From Thermococcus bergensis (GTDB lineage: Archaea; Methanobacteriota_B; Thermococci; Thermococcales; Thermococcaceae), in the NCBI RefSeq assembly GCF_020386975.1, contig NZ_JABFNK010000004.1, positions 1 to 64,000 of the forward strand: 64,000 bases of DNA, in the 5' to 3' direction. Position numbers and translations under genes: made by a program. Of this stretch, positions 7,322-16,393 are shown piece after piece. Below the pieces are notes generated by a model, which saw nothing but the letters and a program-made list of their open reading frames with translations, searched no databases and was not told the DNA's origin. The stretch's first letter is position 1. The number at the start of each line of letters is the position of its first letter.

Positions 7322-8184
7322 CTAGTTCCCACCACCTGTGAAGTTGTATAATCTGTCCAGATTCACGGCCAGAATCGCCCCTAAAATCCTGACAGCTAAC
7401 CCCCTCAAACTAACACTCCTGCTCGGCCTCAGAAGAAACTCAGAAAACTTCGAAAACAAAGTCTCAATCCTCCTGCGAAAGTCAGACAAGTACTTGTAAA
7501 ACTTCTTCTCCTCCAGATTACTAACCTGATTCTCCCGCTTCACCGGCGTGTAAACAACGCCAAACTTCAGGAATTCCTCCTGAAGTTCTCTACTAACGTA
7601 ACCCTTATCCAAAAACAGAAAACAGCCAGAAAACTCCTCAACAATCACCCAGAACTTTTCCCTGACAACACTCACATCATGCTTATTCGCCGGATCAACG
7701 GACAGCAAAGCCAGCAAATTTCCATCAGAGTAACAGGTCAGCTTGTACCCATAGTAAAACTTTTTTTAGAGGGAACAAACCCAACTGCGGGCTTTTCAGA
7801 GATGACTTCTGAAGAACCCTCCTTATCCTTCCTGTTTTTTCTGGCCAACTCCTTGGTCTGAATGGGCTTTGAGTCCAGTATTCTAACGTATTCTCTGGCG
7901 TGTTTTTTGAATAATTCTTCCTGCGCTAGGAGCAGGAGTTTTTCGTGCCTGTTCAAGCGTTCTGTTAGTTTGTTGTACCTGATTTTGGGGAACAGCTTCA
8001 TTTCTTCGATTAGGACTCTGTAAGCGTGCTTGTAAACTCCGTTAAAGTGCAAGTGTGCTAGTATTGCGAAGGTTATTAGGTCGTAGAGGCTGATTATTTC
8101 CCTGTGAGTGTTTTTCGGGTAGTGTTTGCTGATTATCGGATAGATTTCGGATTTTATGATCAGGATTTCCTGCTGAAAGTTCAT
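7322..8184 (-). CDS. IS982-type transposase (copy B)
   Basis: 287 aa when read through the A7 run (7761-7767 as T7 on the plus strand). The start is ATG after GGTGGTTGTT. Translation matches copy D in both halves (RELQEEFLKF, KRENQVSN). The transposase gene is intact because the IS6 element lies between the transposase start and the IS end, in the promoter-side terminus, and may block its expression. Confidence 0.8.
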
Positions 8185-8242
8185 AACAACCACCAATCAA
8201 CCAAAAGACTTAAGTGCTTATAACTCTAACGATCTAATGGGA

Positions 8243-9021
8243 GACACTGTCAGGATAAGCAGTGGGACGTTAGGTTTAAGTTTCTGATACCTCTTCAGAA
8301 AAGGGGAGAGAAATGAGGACTGAAACCATTATTTACTTACTGGTTTCAGTCTTAAAAACCTTTCGCCGGAACAAAATCCCAGCAAAAAAGAAAACCAGGG
8401 CAATAAACCTGTACCTGCACGGACTAAGTTACAGACAGGTAGGAACAATCCTCGAAATCAGCCACACAACAGTCTGGGAAACAGTCCAAAAATTCGCGAA
8501 AGCAGTTTACCAGCCGAAAATCCTCGCAGTCAAAAAACAGAGAAACTTCATCGCAATTGACGAGACAGTGATAAAGATCAACGGCCAGAAGAGATTTCTC
8601 TGGGCTGCAATCGACGTTGAGAGCAAAGAAATCCTAGCAGTATGGATTACAAGCGTTAGGAACTGGTGGATTGCCAGGGACTTCATTCTAGTTGTTTTGA
8701 AATCCTGCGAGGGACAGCCAATTTTCCTGGTTGACAAAGGGCCGTGGTATAAATCAGCGTTTAAATCTCTCGGGCTGGATTATCTGCATGTGACTTTCGG
8801 GCCGAGGAACTGTGTTGAGCGCTGGTTTAGGACTGTTAAAGAGAGAACAAAGCGTTTCTGGAATAACTTCAGGGCTAGAGACTGGAGGAGGGTTCACAGG
8901 TTTGTTTTTCTGTTTTCATTCTGGTATAATTTTGTTAGAATTCATTCTCGGTTTGGTGGACCGCCTGGTGATGTGACTGAATGGCTTCAGGAGGTGATAC
9001 CCCAGTTATCCTGACAGTATC
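8243..9021 (+). mobile_element. IS6-type insertion sequence, copy 1 (inside IS982 copy B)
   Basis: 779 bp with inverted ends GA(C/T)ACTGTCAGGATAA, flanked by the 8-bp duplication TAATGGGA (8235-8242, 9022-9029), the duplication size usual for IS6. Confidence 0.95.
8313..9014 (+). CDS. IS6-family DDE transposase (copy 1)
   Basis: 233 residues. An N-terminal helix-turn-helix (LHGLSYRQVGTILEISHTTV, about residues 40-59) is followed by a DDE catalytic core: the first Asp in FIAIDETVIKING, the second in FLVDKGPWYKSA, and Glu in CVERWFRTVKERTKRF. The W-FRTVK context after the Glu is typical of IS6. The frame is full and identical to the copy at 56945, so it is probably active. IS6 transposition is replicative and yields cointegrates. 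Confidence 0.92.
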   Translation: MRTETIIYLLVSVLKTFRRNKIPAKKKTRAINLYLHGLSYRQVGTILEISHTTVWETVQKFAKAVYQPKILAVKKQRNFIAIDETVIKINGQKRFLWAAIDVESKEILAVWITSVRNWWIARDFILVVLKSCEGQPIFLVDKGPWYKSAFKSLGLDYLHVTFGPRNCVERWFRTVKERTKRFWNNFRARDWRRVHRFVFLFSFWYNFVRIHSRFGGPPGDVTEWLQEVIPQLS

Positions 9022-9633
9022 TAATGGGAACTAGGGTTTAAGATTGTTCTTGCTTCTTCCTTATTCATAAATGGCAACCTTTTTGGATCAAAACCATTGG
9101 GGACGTAGAACACATTATGATTGAACTCCTTAAGGAGAGGAATGTCTTTTTGATTAACCCTTATCAACGCATCAGCATTTTTCCATGTCCAATATATTTT
9201 TTCATTTTCTGACTTATATTCTTTCAAAAACCAATCCCTATTTTCGTGTATGGTTATTATAGACGGTAATCCATATTCTTTTCCCAACTTTACAGCGGCG
9301 TATCCACTTGGCCAAGTAAAATGAGCATGAATTAAATCGAACTCTGGCCTCTCACGTTTGATGACTTTCAAGGTAGCTTTAAAGAAGTTGTCTCCGAGTC
9401 TCATTCTAAAAAACGATACTGGAGCATGAAGAAATCTTGGATAATACACTTTGACATTCTCGTAAGAGTAATCCTTCAAATTTCGTTGATAGCCCATGGG
9501 TTGGGGAGATATAACTGTTATCTCCTCAAAATATTTCCGTAATTCATCAACTTGCCCTTTAACGAAAGAGCCCCCATAAAACGAGCCATCTTTGTTAGGA
9601 AACAAATTTGTTAAAATAAGAAGTTTCTTGGCC

Positions 9634-10728
9634 TTAAACATGGTTTTTCACCACCTTGGAATATACACTCAAAATAATTTGCTCGACAAAATTCCAAGTA
9701 TACTTCTTTAAGTATATTTTATGCCCCTTATGCCCTGATTTTTTTAAATATTTTGGATTCAGTAACAAAAAGGATAACATCTTTTCGACGTCTTTCTCAT
9801 CGTATTTCACGGCCCATCCTATTTTCATGGTTTCAACGAGCTCAGCTAATGCTGTTCCATGAGATACGAGTATAGGGGTTTTAACACTAGCTGCTTCGAA
9901 AATTTTGTTAGGTATGCTCAGCCTATTGTTTTCAAATTGAGGATCATACATTGCAAATGTTATATCTGCCTTAGAGAGTTCCTTCAATACCTCTTTATGT
10001 GGGATAAACCCAAGATAATCATGATTTAATTGCTTTTTCAATTCTTGTTCAATTTTCTCCCAACCTTTCCCGGCCACTCTATACTTGATCCCCAATTTTT
10101 TGGATATCTTTGCCATCTCAAGGAGGAATCTATGCCCGGAGATAACTCCTCCATAAAAAACAGTAAACATTTTTGATCTGGACTCTTTCTCATATGGAAT
10201 TGGCGGTACAGTGTTTAAAACAGTGTAAACGTTTTTATTTCTTCTAAATATTATCTCACTTACCCTATGACTGGCTGTTAATATAACATCCGCATTTTTT
10301 TGGAAAAATGCATCTATTACTCCTACAACATTTGAAGAAAAAATTGGAGAAGCCTCTTTGACTAAGCTTTCATACAAATCATGTACATCATAAACCCACT
10401 TGGTGCCTCTGAGCTTTTTAGAAATAAGGCCTAGCACAGCAGTATCAAAATCATGAGTATGGATCACATCAGGTTTTAGCATGGAAATAACCCTAAATGC
10501 ATTAAAATAAAATAAAGGAAGCTTTACAGCCATTGATGGACCGTACTTGGCTCTAGGACCAACGCGAATAACCTTAAATCCTTCGACGTTTTCTTCTTTA
10601 GGATATTTTCCTTCCCTATCCCAAGCAACTATAATAACCTCATGGCCGGCTTTAGTTAGGCTCTTAGCTTCTTTGTATACTCTCGGATCTGGTTTGAATG
10701 GGTTTGTAACGACCATTACTATCCTCAT
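9634..10728 (-). CDS. GT4-family glycosyltransferase
   Basis: 364 residues, GT-B fold. The N-terminus MRIVMVVTNPFKPDPRVYKE with VIHTHDFDTAVLG binds acceptor; the C-terminal half has a diverged donor site (SIPNKIFEAASVKTPILVSH). The ATG at 10726-10728 is chosen over an upstream in-frame start because GGTGAT lies just before it. The 3' end overlaps the next glycosyltransferase by 8 bp and the upstream GT2 gene ends 4 bp away, so the three form one unit. The sugar transferred cannot be predicted. Confidence 0.85.
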   Translation of the reverse strand: MRIVMVVTNPFKPDPRVYKEAKSLTKAGHEVIIVAWDREGKYPKEENVEGFKVIRVGPRAKYGPSMAVKLPLFYFNAFRVISMLKPDVIHTHDFDTAVLGLISKKLRGTKWVYDVHDLYESLVKEASPIFSSNVVGVIDAFFQKNADVILTASHRVSEIIFRRNKNVYTVLNTVPPIPYEKESRSKMFTVFYGGVISGHRFLLEMAKISKKLGIKYRVAGKGWEKIEQELKKQLNHDYLGFIPHKEVLKELSKADITFAMYDPQFENNRLSIPNKIFEAASVKTPILVSHGTALAELVETMKIGWAVKYDEKDVEKMLSFLLLNPKYLKKSGHKGHKIYLKKYTWNFVEQIILSVYSKVVKNHV

Positions 10729-10732
10729 TCTA

Positions 10733-11707
10733 TCACCTAAAAGCCCTCTTCCCAAACAATAATCCTGCTACAAATCCAAGGCTTATTAAGTTATGGAAGA
10801 TCCACATTACCGGAGGAAGGGCAAGAGCATCAGCGTTTTTAGTTCTTCGCCATAGCCTGAAACCTTCGCCAAGGAGCAAAAGCCAGTAAAGAACAAATGG
10901 CCATGCCAAGGCTTTCCACAAAGGGAGCAATATCTCAAATCCCAAAAAACCTAGAGGGAACAGCCATAGTGGAGAAAAGTAGCCTTTTCGTATTGCCATA
11001 CTTTTAACTGCGCCATAGTTAAAACTCTGCTTTAAGAATCCTTTCCACGTTGAACGAGCAAAGTAATAGCTCACAATACCAGGATTAAAAAATAGTTTGT
11101 AGCCTCTTTTGTTTATCCTAAGATTGAATTCGAAATCATTCCCTATTATCATATCTTCGTCAAAGCCTCCGATTTCTTCAGCGATTTTCTTATCGTAGAG
11201 TGCAAAAGCAACTGTTTTGGCAAAATGTGGGTTTTCTTCATACCAAAAAGTACTTGCACCAGAAAGAGGTGAGGAGTATATTAAGGCGACAAACTTGGCC
11301 AACCGAGTCTCATAGAGTTTGATTATTTTACCTCCGACACCGGCAAGTTTCGGCTCTTTTACCTTAATTTCAAAAAATGTCTCAACACTTTTTCTTAAAA
11401 AATCCCTTTCGGGGTAAGCGTGAGCACCAAAGATAATGAAGAAGTCTCCTCTCGCCTCTCGGATCCCCATGTTAAAGGCGTAAACCTGTCTCCTCTTCGG
11501 ATTTTTTCGGTATTTCACAAGTTCTGGATATTTACGCTCAAAATCTTTCACAATCTCCGCGGTTTTGTCTGTGCTCATTCCATCGTACACGAGAATTTCA
11601 TAACGATCCTTTGGATAGTCCTGATTAACCCATTCCTCAAGACATTTGCCAATGTATTTTTCCTCGTTGTAAGCAGGGATTATAACAGAGACAAATGGAA
11701 GTTCCAT
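10733..11707 (-). CDS. GT2-family glycosyltransferase with C-terminal membrane helices
   Basis: 324 residues. The GT-A domain has VSVIIPAYNEEKYIGKCLEE, a YDGMSTDKT donor loop and GGFDEDMIIGNDFEFNLR in place of the usual ED-x-D box. Three hydrophobic segments at the C-terminus (LWLFPLGFLGFEILLPLW onward) anchor it to the membrane, as in polyprenyl-linked glycan enzymes. The ATG (11705-11707) follows GGGTGA, better than the upstream GTG. First gene of the three-gene glycosyltransferase unit. Confidence 0.85.
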   Translation of the reverse strand: MELPFVSVIIPAYNEEKYIGKCLEEWVNQDYPKDRYEILVYDGMSTDKTAEIVKDFERKYPELVKYRKNPKRRQVYAFNMGIREARGDFFIIFGAHAYPERDFLRKSVETFFEIKVKEPKLAGVGGKIIKLYETRLAKFVALIYSSPLSGASTFWYEENPHFAKTVAFALYDKKIAEEIGGFDEDMIIGNDFEFNLRINKRGYKLFFNPGIVSYYFARSTWKGFLKQSFNYGAVKSMAIRKGYFSPLWLFPLGFLGFEILLPLWKALAWPFVLYWLLLLGEGFRLWRRTKNADALALPPVMWIFHNLISLGFVAGLLFGKRAFR

Positions 11708-11742
11708 TTTTTCACCCGATACTTTTTTAATCACTGCCTTAC

Positions 11743-11754
11743 TTTTTATAAATT
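11743..11754 (-). promoter_or_regulatory. TATA box of the glycosyltransferase unit
   Basis: Minus-strand AATTTATAAAAAG lies about 40 bases before the GT2 start. On the plus strand it reads TTTTTATAAATT before the acetyltransferase remnant. Confidence 0.5.
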
Positions 11755-11764
11755 GGTGTCTTCA

Positions 11765-11898
11765 ATGACTCAAAAGTATTTTGTTCATCCTTTGGCTGTT
11801 GTTGAAGAGGATGTTGAAATCGGAGAGGGAACCAGAATATCACATCGACATGGGAGTTGAAATAGGCAACAACGTAAAAATCCAGAACGGAGTCTCCC
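11765..11898 (+). pseudogene. Remnant of a WbpD-type acetyltransferase gene
   Basis: Repeats the first part of the acetyltransferase gene at 15778: GTCTTCAATG(A/G)CTCAAAAGTA and onward are almost identical. About 65-70 bp are missing after GAGAGGGAACC(A/C)GAATAT, and homology resumes at CATCGAC(A/G)TGGGAGTTG and ends near 11898. The frame stops soon after the deletion. This is a recombination scar in the same orientation as the full gene 4 kb downstream. Confidence 0.85.
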
Positions 11899-12082
11899 TC
11901 ACAAGAGAAATTGCTGTTTGTCGGGAGAAAAACCCTTGAAGGTTAATGCTTTAATTTCAGATACCTTGGTGAGTATCTTTATGAACGGCATTGTTTGGAC
12001 AGTGATTTTTAATCTTTGGAGGATATTACCTAAATTTTAGAAAGAGGATTAGATTTTTATACTCTCCTTCTATTAGGTTTTG

Positions 12083-13336
12083 ATGACTATGAAGGAGAGC
12101 TTAAAATTAAGGCTGATCAAAAACGCAGGCTGGCTTTTCAGTGCTGAGGTCGTTTCAAAACTCTTGGGTTATGGTGTGATAGTTATTTTAAGCAGAACGC
12201 TCGGTCCGGAAGGGCTGGGGCAGTACTCGTTCATATTTTATTATGTAAGCCTCCTTGGAATATTCGCAGATTTTGGTGTTAACTATTATCTTATGCGAGA
12301 AGTTGCTAGAGATAAGAAAAAGCTCAACGAGTTACTTCCGGACGTTCTCGGCTTTAAAATAATTCTGGCGATTTTTAATTTCTTGGTTATTGTTGGGATA
12401 ACTTTCTTCCTCCCGAAGCCTGATTGGATGAAGGCCCTTATTATTTTGGTTGGAGCTGAGGCGATGCTTACGTGGATTTCATGGGTTTTTGTGAATATTA
12501 CATATGCTCACGAGGTAACTAAATATGAAGCCATTGCGAGAGCTGTTGAACGGTTTTGGGCATTTTTTGTTGGAGGAATGGTTCTCTACGCATACAAATC
12601 ACTCTCGCCTTTTATCATAGCACTTTTAGTGGGCCACACCATAAGAGAACTCCTAAGGGTAAAATGGGGGGCCCAGTTTGTTGGCGAACTTAAAATCCGT
12701 TTCAAGCCCGAGATTTGGAAAAGCCTTCTGAAGAAATCCTACCCATTCTGGCTAATTGGATTATTTACCTTAATCTACTATCGCACAGACATGGTAATGC
12801 TAAGCCTTCTTAGGGGAGACTACGAGACGGGAATTTATAGAGCTGCATATACACTGATAGAAGTCTCCCTCTTTATTCCGGGTATTGTCGTCTCAACTGC
12901 GATGCCATCAATGGCGAGACTTTGGAAGGAGGATAGGGAAACTCTCAATGTCTTATTCAAAAAGAGTTTTCAGATGCTCGTTCTTCTGGGAGTTGGAGGT
13001 TTAACTGGCTATTACATTTTTGCTAGACTTGGAATTTTGATAGTTTTTGGTCAAGAATTTCTTCCAAGTGTCCCCATTTTGAGAATTTTGGCGTTTTCAG
13101 TTCCCTCCATGTTCCTGAATTCCCTTTTTGGGAGTTATATGAACGCCACTGGGAGGGAACTTACTTTTACAAAGATAACTGGCTTCACAGCACTTTTTAA
13201 CGTTGTTCTTAATTATTTCCTAATACTGCAGTATGGACCAGAAGGAGCCGCGATAGCAACTGTAGTAAGTCAAGGGATAGTGAGTGTTTTAAGTTATTGT
13301 AACTTGCACAACTCTTGCCGAAAAAATGAATACTAA
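12083..13336 (+). CDS. Wzx/RfbX-type polysaccharide flippase
   Basis: 417 residues with about 12 hydrophobic segments and the N-terminal signature of the polysaccharide-synthesis MATE-like superfamily (NAGWLFSAEVVSKLLGYGVI, then SRTLGPEGLGQYSF). These proteins flip lipid-linked oligosaccharides across the membrane. The last helix runs into a short tail CNLHNSCRKNEY, shorter than many relatives, so the C-terminus may be clipped. A TATA-like ATTTTTATAC precedes the gene by about 30 bases; the ribosome site is weak. It lies between two copies of the acetyltransferase 5' end. Confidence 0.85.
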   Translation: MTMKESLKLRLIKNAGWLFSAEVVSKLLGYGVIVILSRTLGPEGLGQYSFIFYYVSLLGIFADFGVNYYLMREVARDKKKLNELLPDVLGFKIILAIFNFLVIVGITFFLPKPDWMKALIILVGAEAMLTWISWVFVNITYAHEVTKYEAIARAVERFWAFFVGGMVLYAYKSLSPFIIALLVGHTIRELLRVKWGAQFVGELKIRFKPEIWKSLLKKSYPFWLIGLFTLIYYRTDMVMLSLLRGDYETGIYRAAYTLIEVSLFIPGIVVSTAMPSMARLWKEDRETLNVLFKKSFQMLVLLGVGGLTGYYIFARLGILIVFGQEFLPSVPILRILAFSVPSMFLNSLFGSYMNATGRELTFTKITGFTALFNVVLNYFLILQYGPEGAAIATVVSQGIVSVLSYCNLHNSCRKNEY

Positions 13337-13669
13337 TAGTAATTCCTACTAGGAGTCTCAAAGGCGAATATAAGGAGATATGTTGAAAAAGATTGTCCAT
13401 CAGTTTTACTCACATTAAAATCATTTCGTAAATGGCTTGTATGTTCTGTCATATGAGCAAATCATAAACCTGTTTTATTTGCTTTCTAATAGAGAACATC
13501 TTTTAGTTATTTTGTGTCTGGGATGTGTTTATAGAAGTGGTTAGGCGTCACATTGAAGCCCAAAGCTTGTTAGAACGGAAAGGTGTTTTCAGGAAAGGGC
13601 AAAGATAAATTTTTATTTGTTTTTCACTCTATCTATAACTCCTTTCAAAAATGAAAGTCATTCTTTATT
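13337..13669. other. Intergenic stretch, no recognisable gene
   Basis: About 330 AT-rich bases between convergent genes. The only point of note is a short open frame ending at 13608 (EVVRRHIEAQSLLERKGVF) that could be the tail of a lost gene. I see no start codon with a ribosome site, RNA gene or IS end. Confidence 0.4.
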
Positions 13670-13754
13670 TTAATGTTCCCCGATTGCTTCTTTTAGGGCT
13701 CTCTTAATGAAATATTCCTTCCTTATTTTCTCGCCTAAGAATAAGGCATTTTTT

Positions 13755-14686
13755 ACCCTAGTTCCCATTAGATCGTTAGAGTTATAAGCACTTAAGTCTT
13801 TTGGTTGATTGGTGGTTGTTATGAACTTTCAGCAGGAAATCCTGATCATAAAATCCGAAATCTATCCGATAATCAGCAAACACTACCCGAAAAACACTCG
13901 CAGGGAAGTAATCAGCCTCTACGACCTGATAACCTTCGCAATACTAGCCCACCTGCACTTCGGAGGAGTTTACAAGCACGCTTACAGAGTCCTAATCGAA
14001 GAAATGAAGCTGTTCCCAAAAATCAGGTACAACAAACTAACAGAACGCTTGAACAGGCACGAAAAACTCCTGCTCCTAGCGCAGGAAGAATTATTCAAAA
14101 AACACGCCAGAGAATACGTTAGAATACTGGACTCAAAGCCCATTCAGACCAAGGAGTTGGCCAGAAAAAACAGGAAGGAGAAGAAGGGTTCTTCAGAAAT
14201 CATCTCTGAAAAGCCCGCAGTTGGGTTTGTTCCCTCTAAAAAAAGTTTTACTATGGGTACAAGCTGACCTGTTACTCTGATGGGAACCTGTTGGCTTTGC
14301 TGTCCGTTGATCCGGCAAACAAGCATGATGTGAGTGTTGTCAGGGAAAAGTTCTGGGTGATTGTTGAGGAGTTTTCTGGCTGTTTTCTGTTTTTGGATAA
14401 GGGTTACGTTAGTAGAGAACTTCAGGAGGAATTCCTGAAGTTTGGCGTTGTTTACACGCCGGTGAAGCGGGAGAATCAGGTTAGTAATCTGGAGGAGAAG
14501 AAGTTTTACAAGTACTTGTCTGACTTTCGCAGGAGGATTGAGACTTTGTTTTCGAAGTTTTCTGAGTTTCTTCTGAAGCCGAGCAGGAGTGTTAGTTTGA
14601 GGGGGTTGGTTGTCAGGATTTTAGGGGCGATTCTGGCCGTGAATCTGGACAGATTATACAACTTCACAGATGGTGGGAACTAGGGT
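13755..14686 (+). mobile_element. IS982-type insertion sequence, copy C
   Basis: 932 bp, ACCCTAG/CTAGGGT ends, perfect 7-bp duplication ATTTTTT (13748-13754, 14687-14693). Confidence 0.95.
13821..14683 (+). CDS. IS982-type transposase (copy C)
   Basis: 287 aa via the A7 run at 14238-14244. It shares with copy E the variant residues NTRREV, HFGGVYK and KEKKGSSEI, and alone has LLKPSRS and RGLVV, so C and E form one sub-lineage. All acidic residues seen in copy B are kept. Confidence 0.8.
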
Positions 14687-15777
14687 ATTTTTTCTCATCT
14701 CTAAATATTTATCTTCATCAATGTTTGATGCTTTGTATAACAATTTTTCAAAATTATCTGCAACAATACCCACCTTATATTTTTTTACCAATTCGGCAGG
14801 CCATTGAGCATGCTTATCTACTAACACAGGCAACCCAGCTATCATATAGCTTGAAAACTTTGCAGAGGAACTTAACCTAAAGTAATGCGATAGAGTTGAG
14901 GAATACCACAATATTCCAAAATCACTATTACTTAATGTTTGATAAAGTTTATCAGTACTAAGTATTCCCAAGTAGTTTATGTGTGACATTCCTTTCAACC
15001 ATTCTCCATTTGGTCCAATAAAATTGAGACGAACATTAGGTGGCACTCTGTGTAAGGCACTTTCCAAACCTTCTATCCTATTTTTGGAAAGATTTCCTAC
15101 ATAAACCAAGCTTCTAACTTCTCCAAGGCTCTTTTCAATAGGCGGTACAAAATCTACCCCCATATCTAATATCTCAAAATGAACAAATTTACTTTTTGGA
15201 AGCCTGTACCTATCACGGAGGACGTCTTCCATTGCCTTATTGAAAACAAGAATTTTATCAGCCGTTTCAAATAATTTCTCCTCGATTAAATAATCCAACG
15301 CGCTTATATTTCTTCGCCTATCCTGTCCGGTTTGTCTGATTTGCTCAATTGGAAGATCATAAACATATATTATAAAAGAATTAAACCTTTTCGAAATTAT
15401 TTCCATTAAGTCTTCTAAAATACTCTTATAAATGCGAGAAAATTTTGTAATACCCATCCAAAAACCTGGGGGATACGGAAAGAGGAGATGTTCTCCCCTT
15501 AATTTCAATAAAACAATGTTTTTAAGCATTTTGTTAGTATCCTTTGTAAAAGTATATTTGTTAGGAAGATAAAGGCAATAGGGCTTGAAACCAAGCTCTG
15601 TAGGAAACTTCGCAATATTTCTAAGAGTTTGACGCGTAGCCAAACTCCACCCCTCAAGTGAATACGGAATTAAAGTGATCTTGTCTTTCATATGCAACAC
15701 CTGTTTTTGAAAGTATAACGTCACCTATTCCAACAAAGCTTTTATAATCCAGGGCTTAATACTTTGTGGTGTCTTCA

Positions 15778-16383
15778 ATGGCTCAAAAGTATTTCGTTCA
15801 TCCTTTGGCTGTTGTTGAAGAGGATGTTGAAATCGGAGAGGGAACCCGAATATGGCATTTCGCTCACATAAGAAAAGGAGCCAAAATAGGTAAAAACTGC
15901 AACATAGGAAAAGACGTTTACATCGACGTGGGAGTTGAAATAGGCAACAACGTAAAAATCCAAAACGGAGTAAGTGTTTACCATGGTGTCAAGGTTGAGG
16001 ATGACGTCTTTCTCGGCCCACACATGACCTTCACCAACGACCTTTATCCCAGGGCCTTCAATAAGGACTGGGAAGTTGTGCCAACTTTAGTCAAGAAGGG
16101 AGCAAGCATAGGGGCTCACGCAACGATAGTTTGCGGAGTGACAATTGGAGAATACGCAATGGTAGGTGCTGGGGCCGTTGTTACCAAAGATGTGCCTCCT
16201 TTTGGATTGGTTTTTGGAAATCCAGCTCGCTTAAGGGGCTTTGTCTGCTATTGCGGCAGGCCCCTCAAGGAGAAAATTGGCGAAAGTGAAGAACACGTAA
16301 TCTTTAAGTGCTCCCACTGTGGAAAGGAAGTCAAAATCAGAAAAGAAGACTATGAAAGATATCTAAGGGAAAAAGATTTGTGA
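15778..16383 (+). CDS. WbpD-like UDP-sugar N-acetyltransferase (left-handed beta-helix)
   Basis: 201 residues. Hexapeptide repeats run from [20 protein letters not shown] through [20 protein letters not shown] to [20 protein letters not shown]. The family transfers acetyl from acetyl-CoA to the 3-amino group of a UDP-2-acetamido-3-amino-uronic acid. The C-terminal 45 residues hold CYCG and CSHCG pairs, a small zinc-ribbon-like extension. The ATG 15778 after GGTGTCTTCA is preferred to the upstream GTG; the same start is conserved in the remnant at 11765. First of three genes with WbpE- and WbpB-like partners, 10 and 23 bp apart. Confidence 0.88.
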   Translation: MAQKYFVHPLAVVEEDVEIGEGTRIWHFAHIRKGAKIGKNCNIGKDVYIDVGVEIGNNVKIQNGVSVYHGVKVEDDVFLGPHMTFTNDLYPRAFNKDWEVVPTLVKKGASIGAHATIVCGVTIGEYAMVGAGAVVTKDVPPFGLVFGNPARLRGFVCYCGRPLKEKIGESEEHVIFKCSHCGKEVKIRKEDYERYLREKDL

Positions 16384-16393
16384 GGTGCTTTAA

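Larger units (their letters stand above)
7319..9037 (-). mobile_element. IS982-type insertion sequence, copy B, itself carrying an IS6-type element
   Basis: Ends ACCCTAG/CTAGGGT flanked by the 7-bp duplication TTAAGAT (7312-7318, 9038-9044). Subtracting the nested 779-bp IS6 element and its 8-bp duplication gives 932 bp, the standard size. Confidence 0.95.
6746..9641 (-). pseudogene. GT4-type glycosyltransferase, split by IS982 copy B
   Basis: The N-terminal part (9641 to about 9038) reads MFKAKKLLILTNLFPNKDG with LIHAHFTWPSGYAAVKLG. The C-terminal part (7312-6746) carries the GT4 nucleotide-binding signature SEGNPTVMFEALGVGLPFVG. Removing the insertion 7319-9037 and one TTAAGAT duplication leaves 1170 bp, an open 389-aa frame reading EEARTILNLKISPSSNKMVFG across the join. 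It is third in a minus-strand run of glycosyltransferases and overlaps the upstream gene by 8 bp. As it stands the donor-binding half is disconnected, so the enzyme is inactive. Confidence 0.9.
13670..15691 (-). pseudogene. Glycosyltransferase gene, split near its 3' end by IS982 copy C
   Basis: Starts MKDKITLIPYSLEGWSLA after GGTG. It has a C-terminal GT-B-like region (NFIGPNGEWLKG, SNSDFGILWYSS, SAKFSSYMIAGLPVLVD). The frame is cut after DEDKYLEMRK. Removing 13755-14686 and one ATTTTTT copy joins it to NALFLGEKIRKEYFIKRALK and a stop at 13670, an intact 360-aa frame. Only the last 30 or so residues are displaced, so a shortened protein with foreign tail NTLVPTICEVV may still fold. Divergent from the acetyltransferase operon. 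Confidence 0.88.

Noticed and set aside
7679-7861. Open frames antisense to the IS982 transposases (repeated at each copy) and antisense to IS6
   Set aside because: They recur only because the IS recurs; no ribosome sites, and codon patterns follow the sense strand.
13500-13608. A possible short gene ending EVVRRHIEAQSLLERKGVF
   Set aside because: No start codon in a good context and no recognisable family; kept only as a remark in the intergenic entry.
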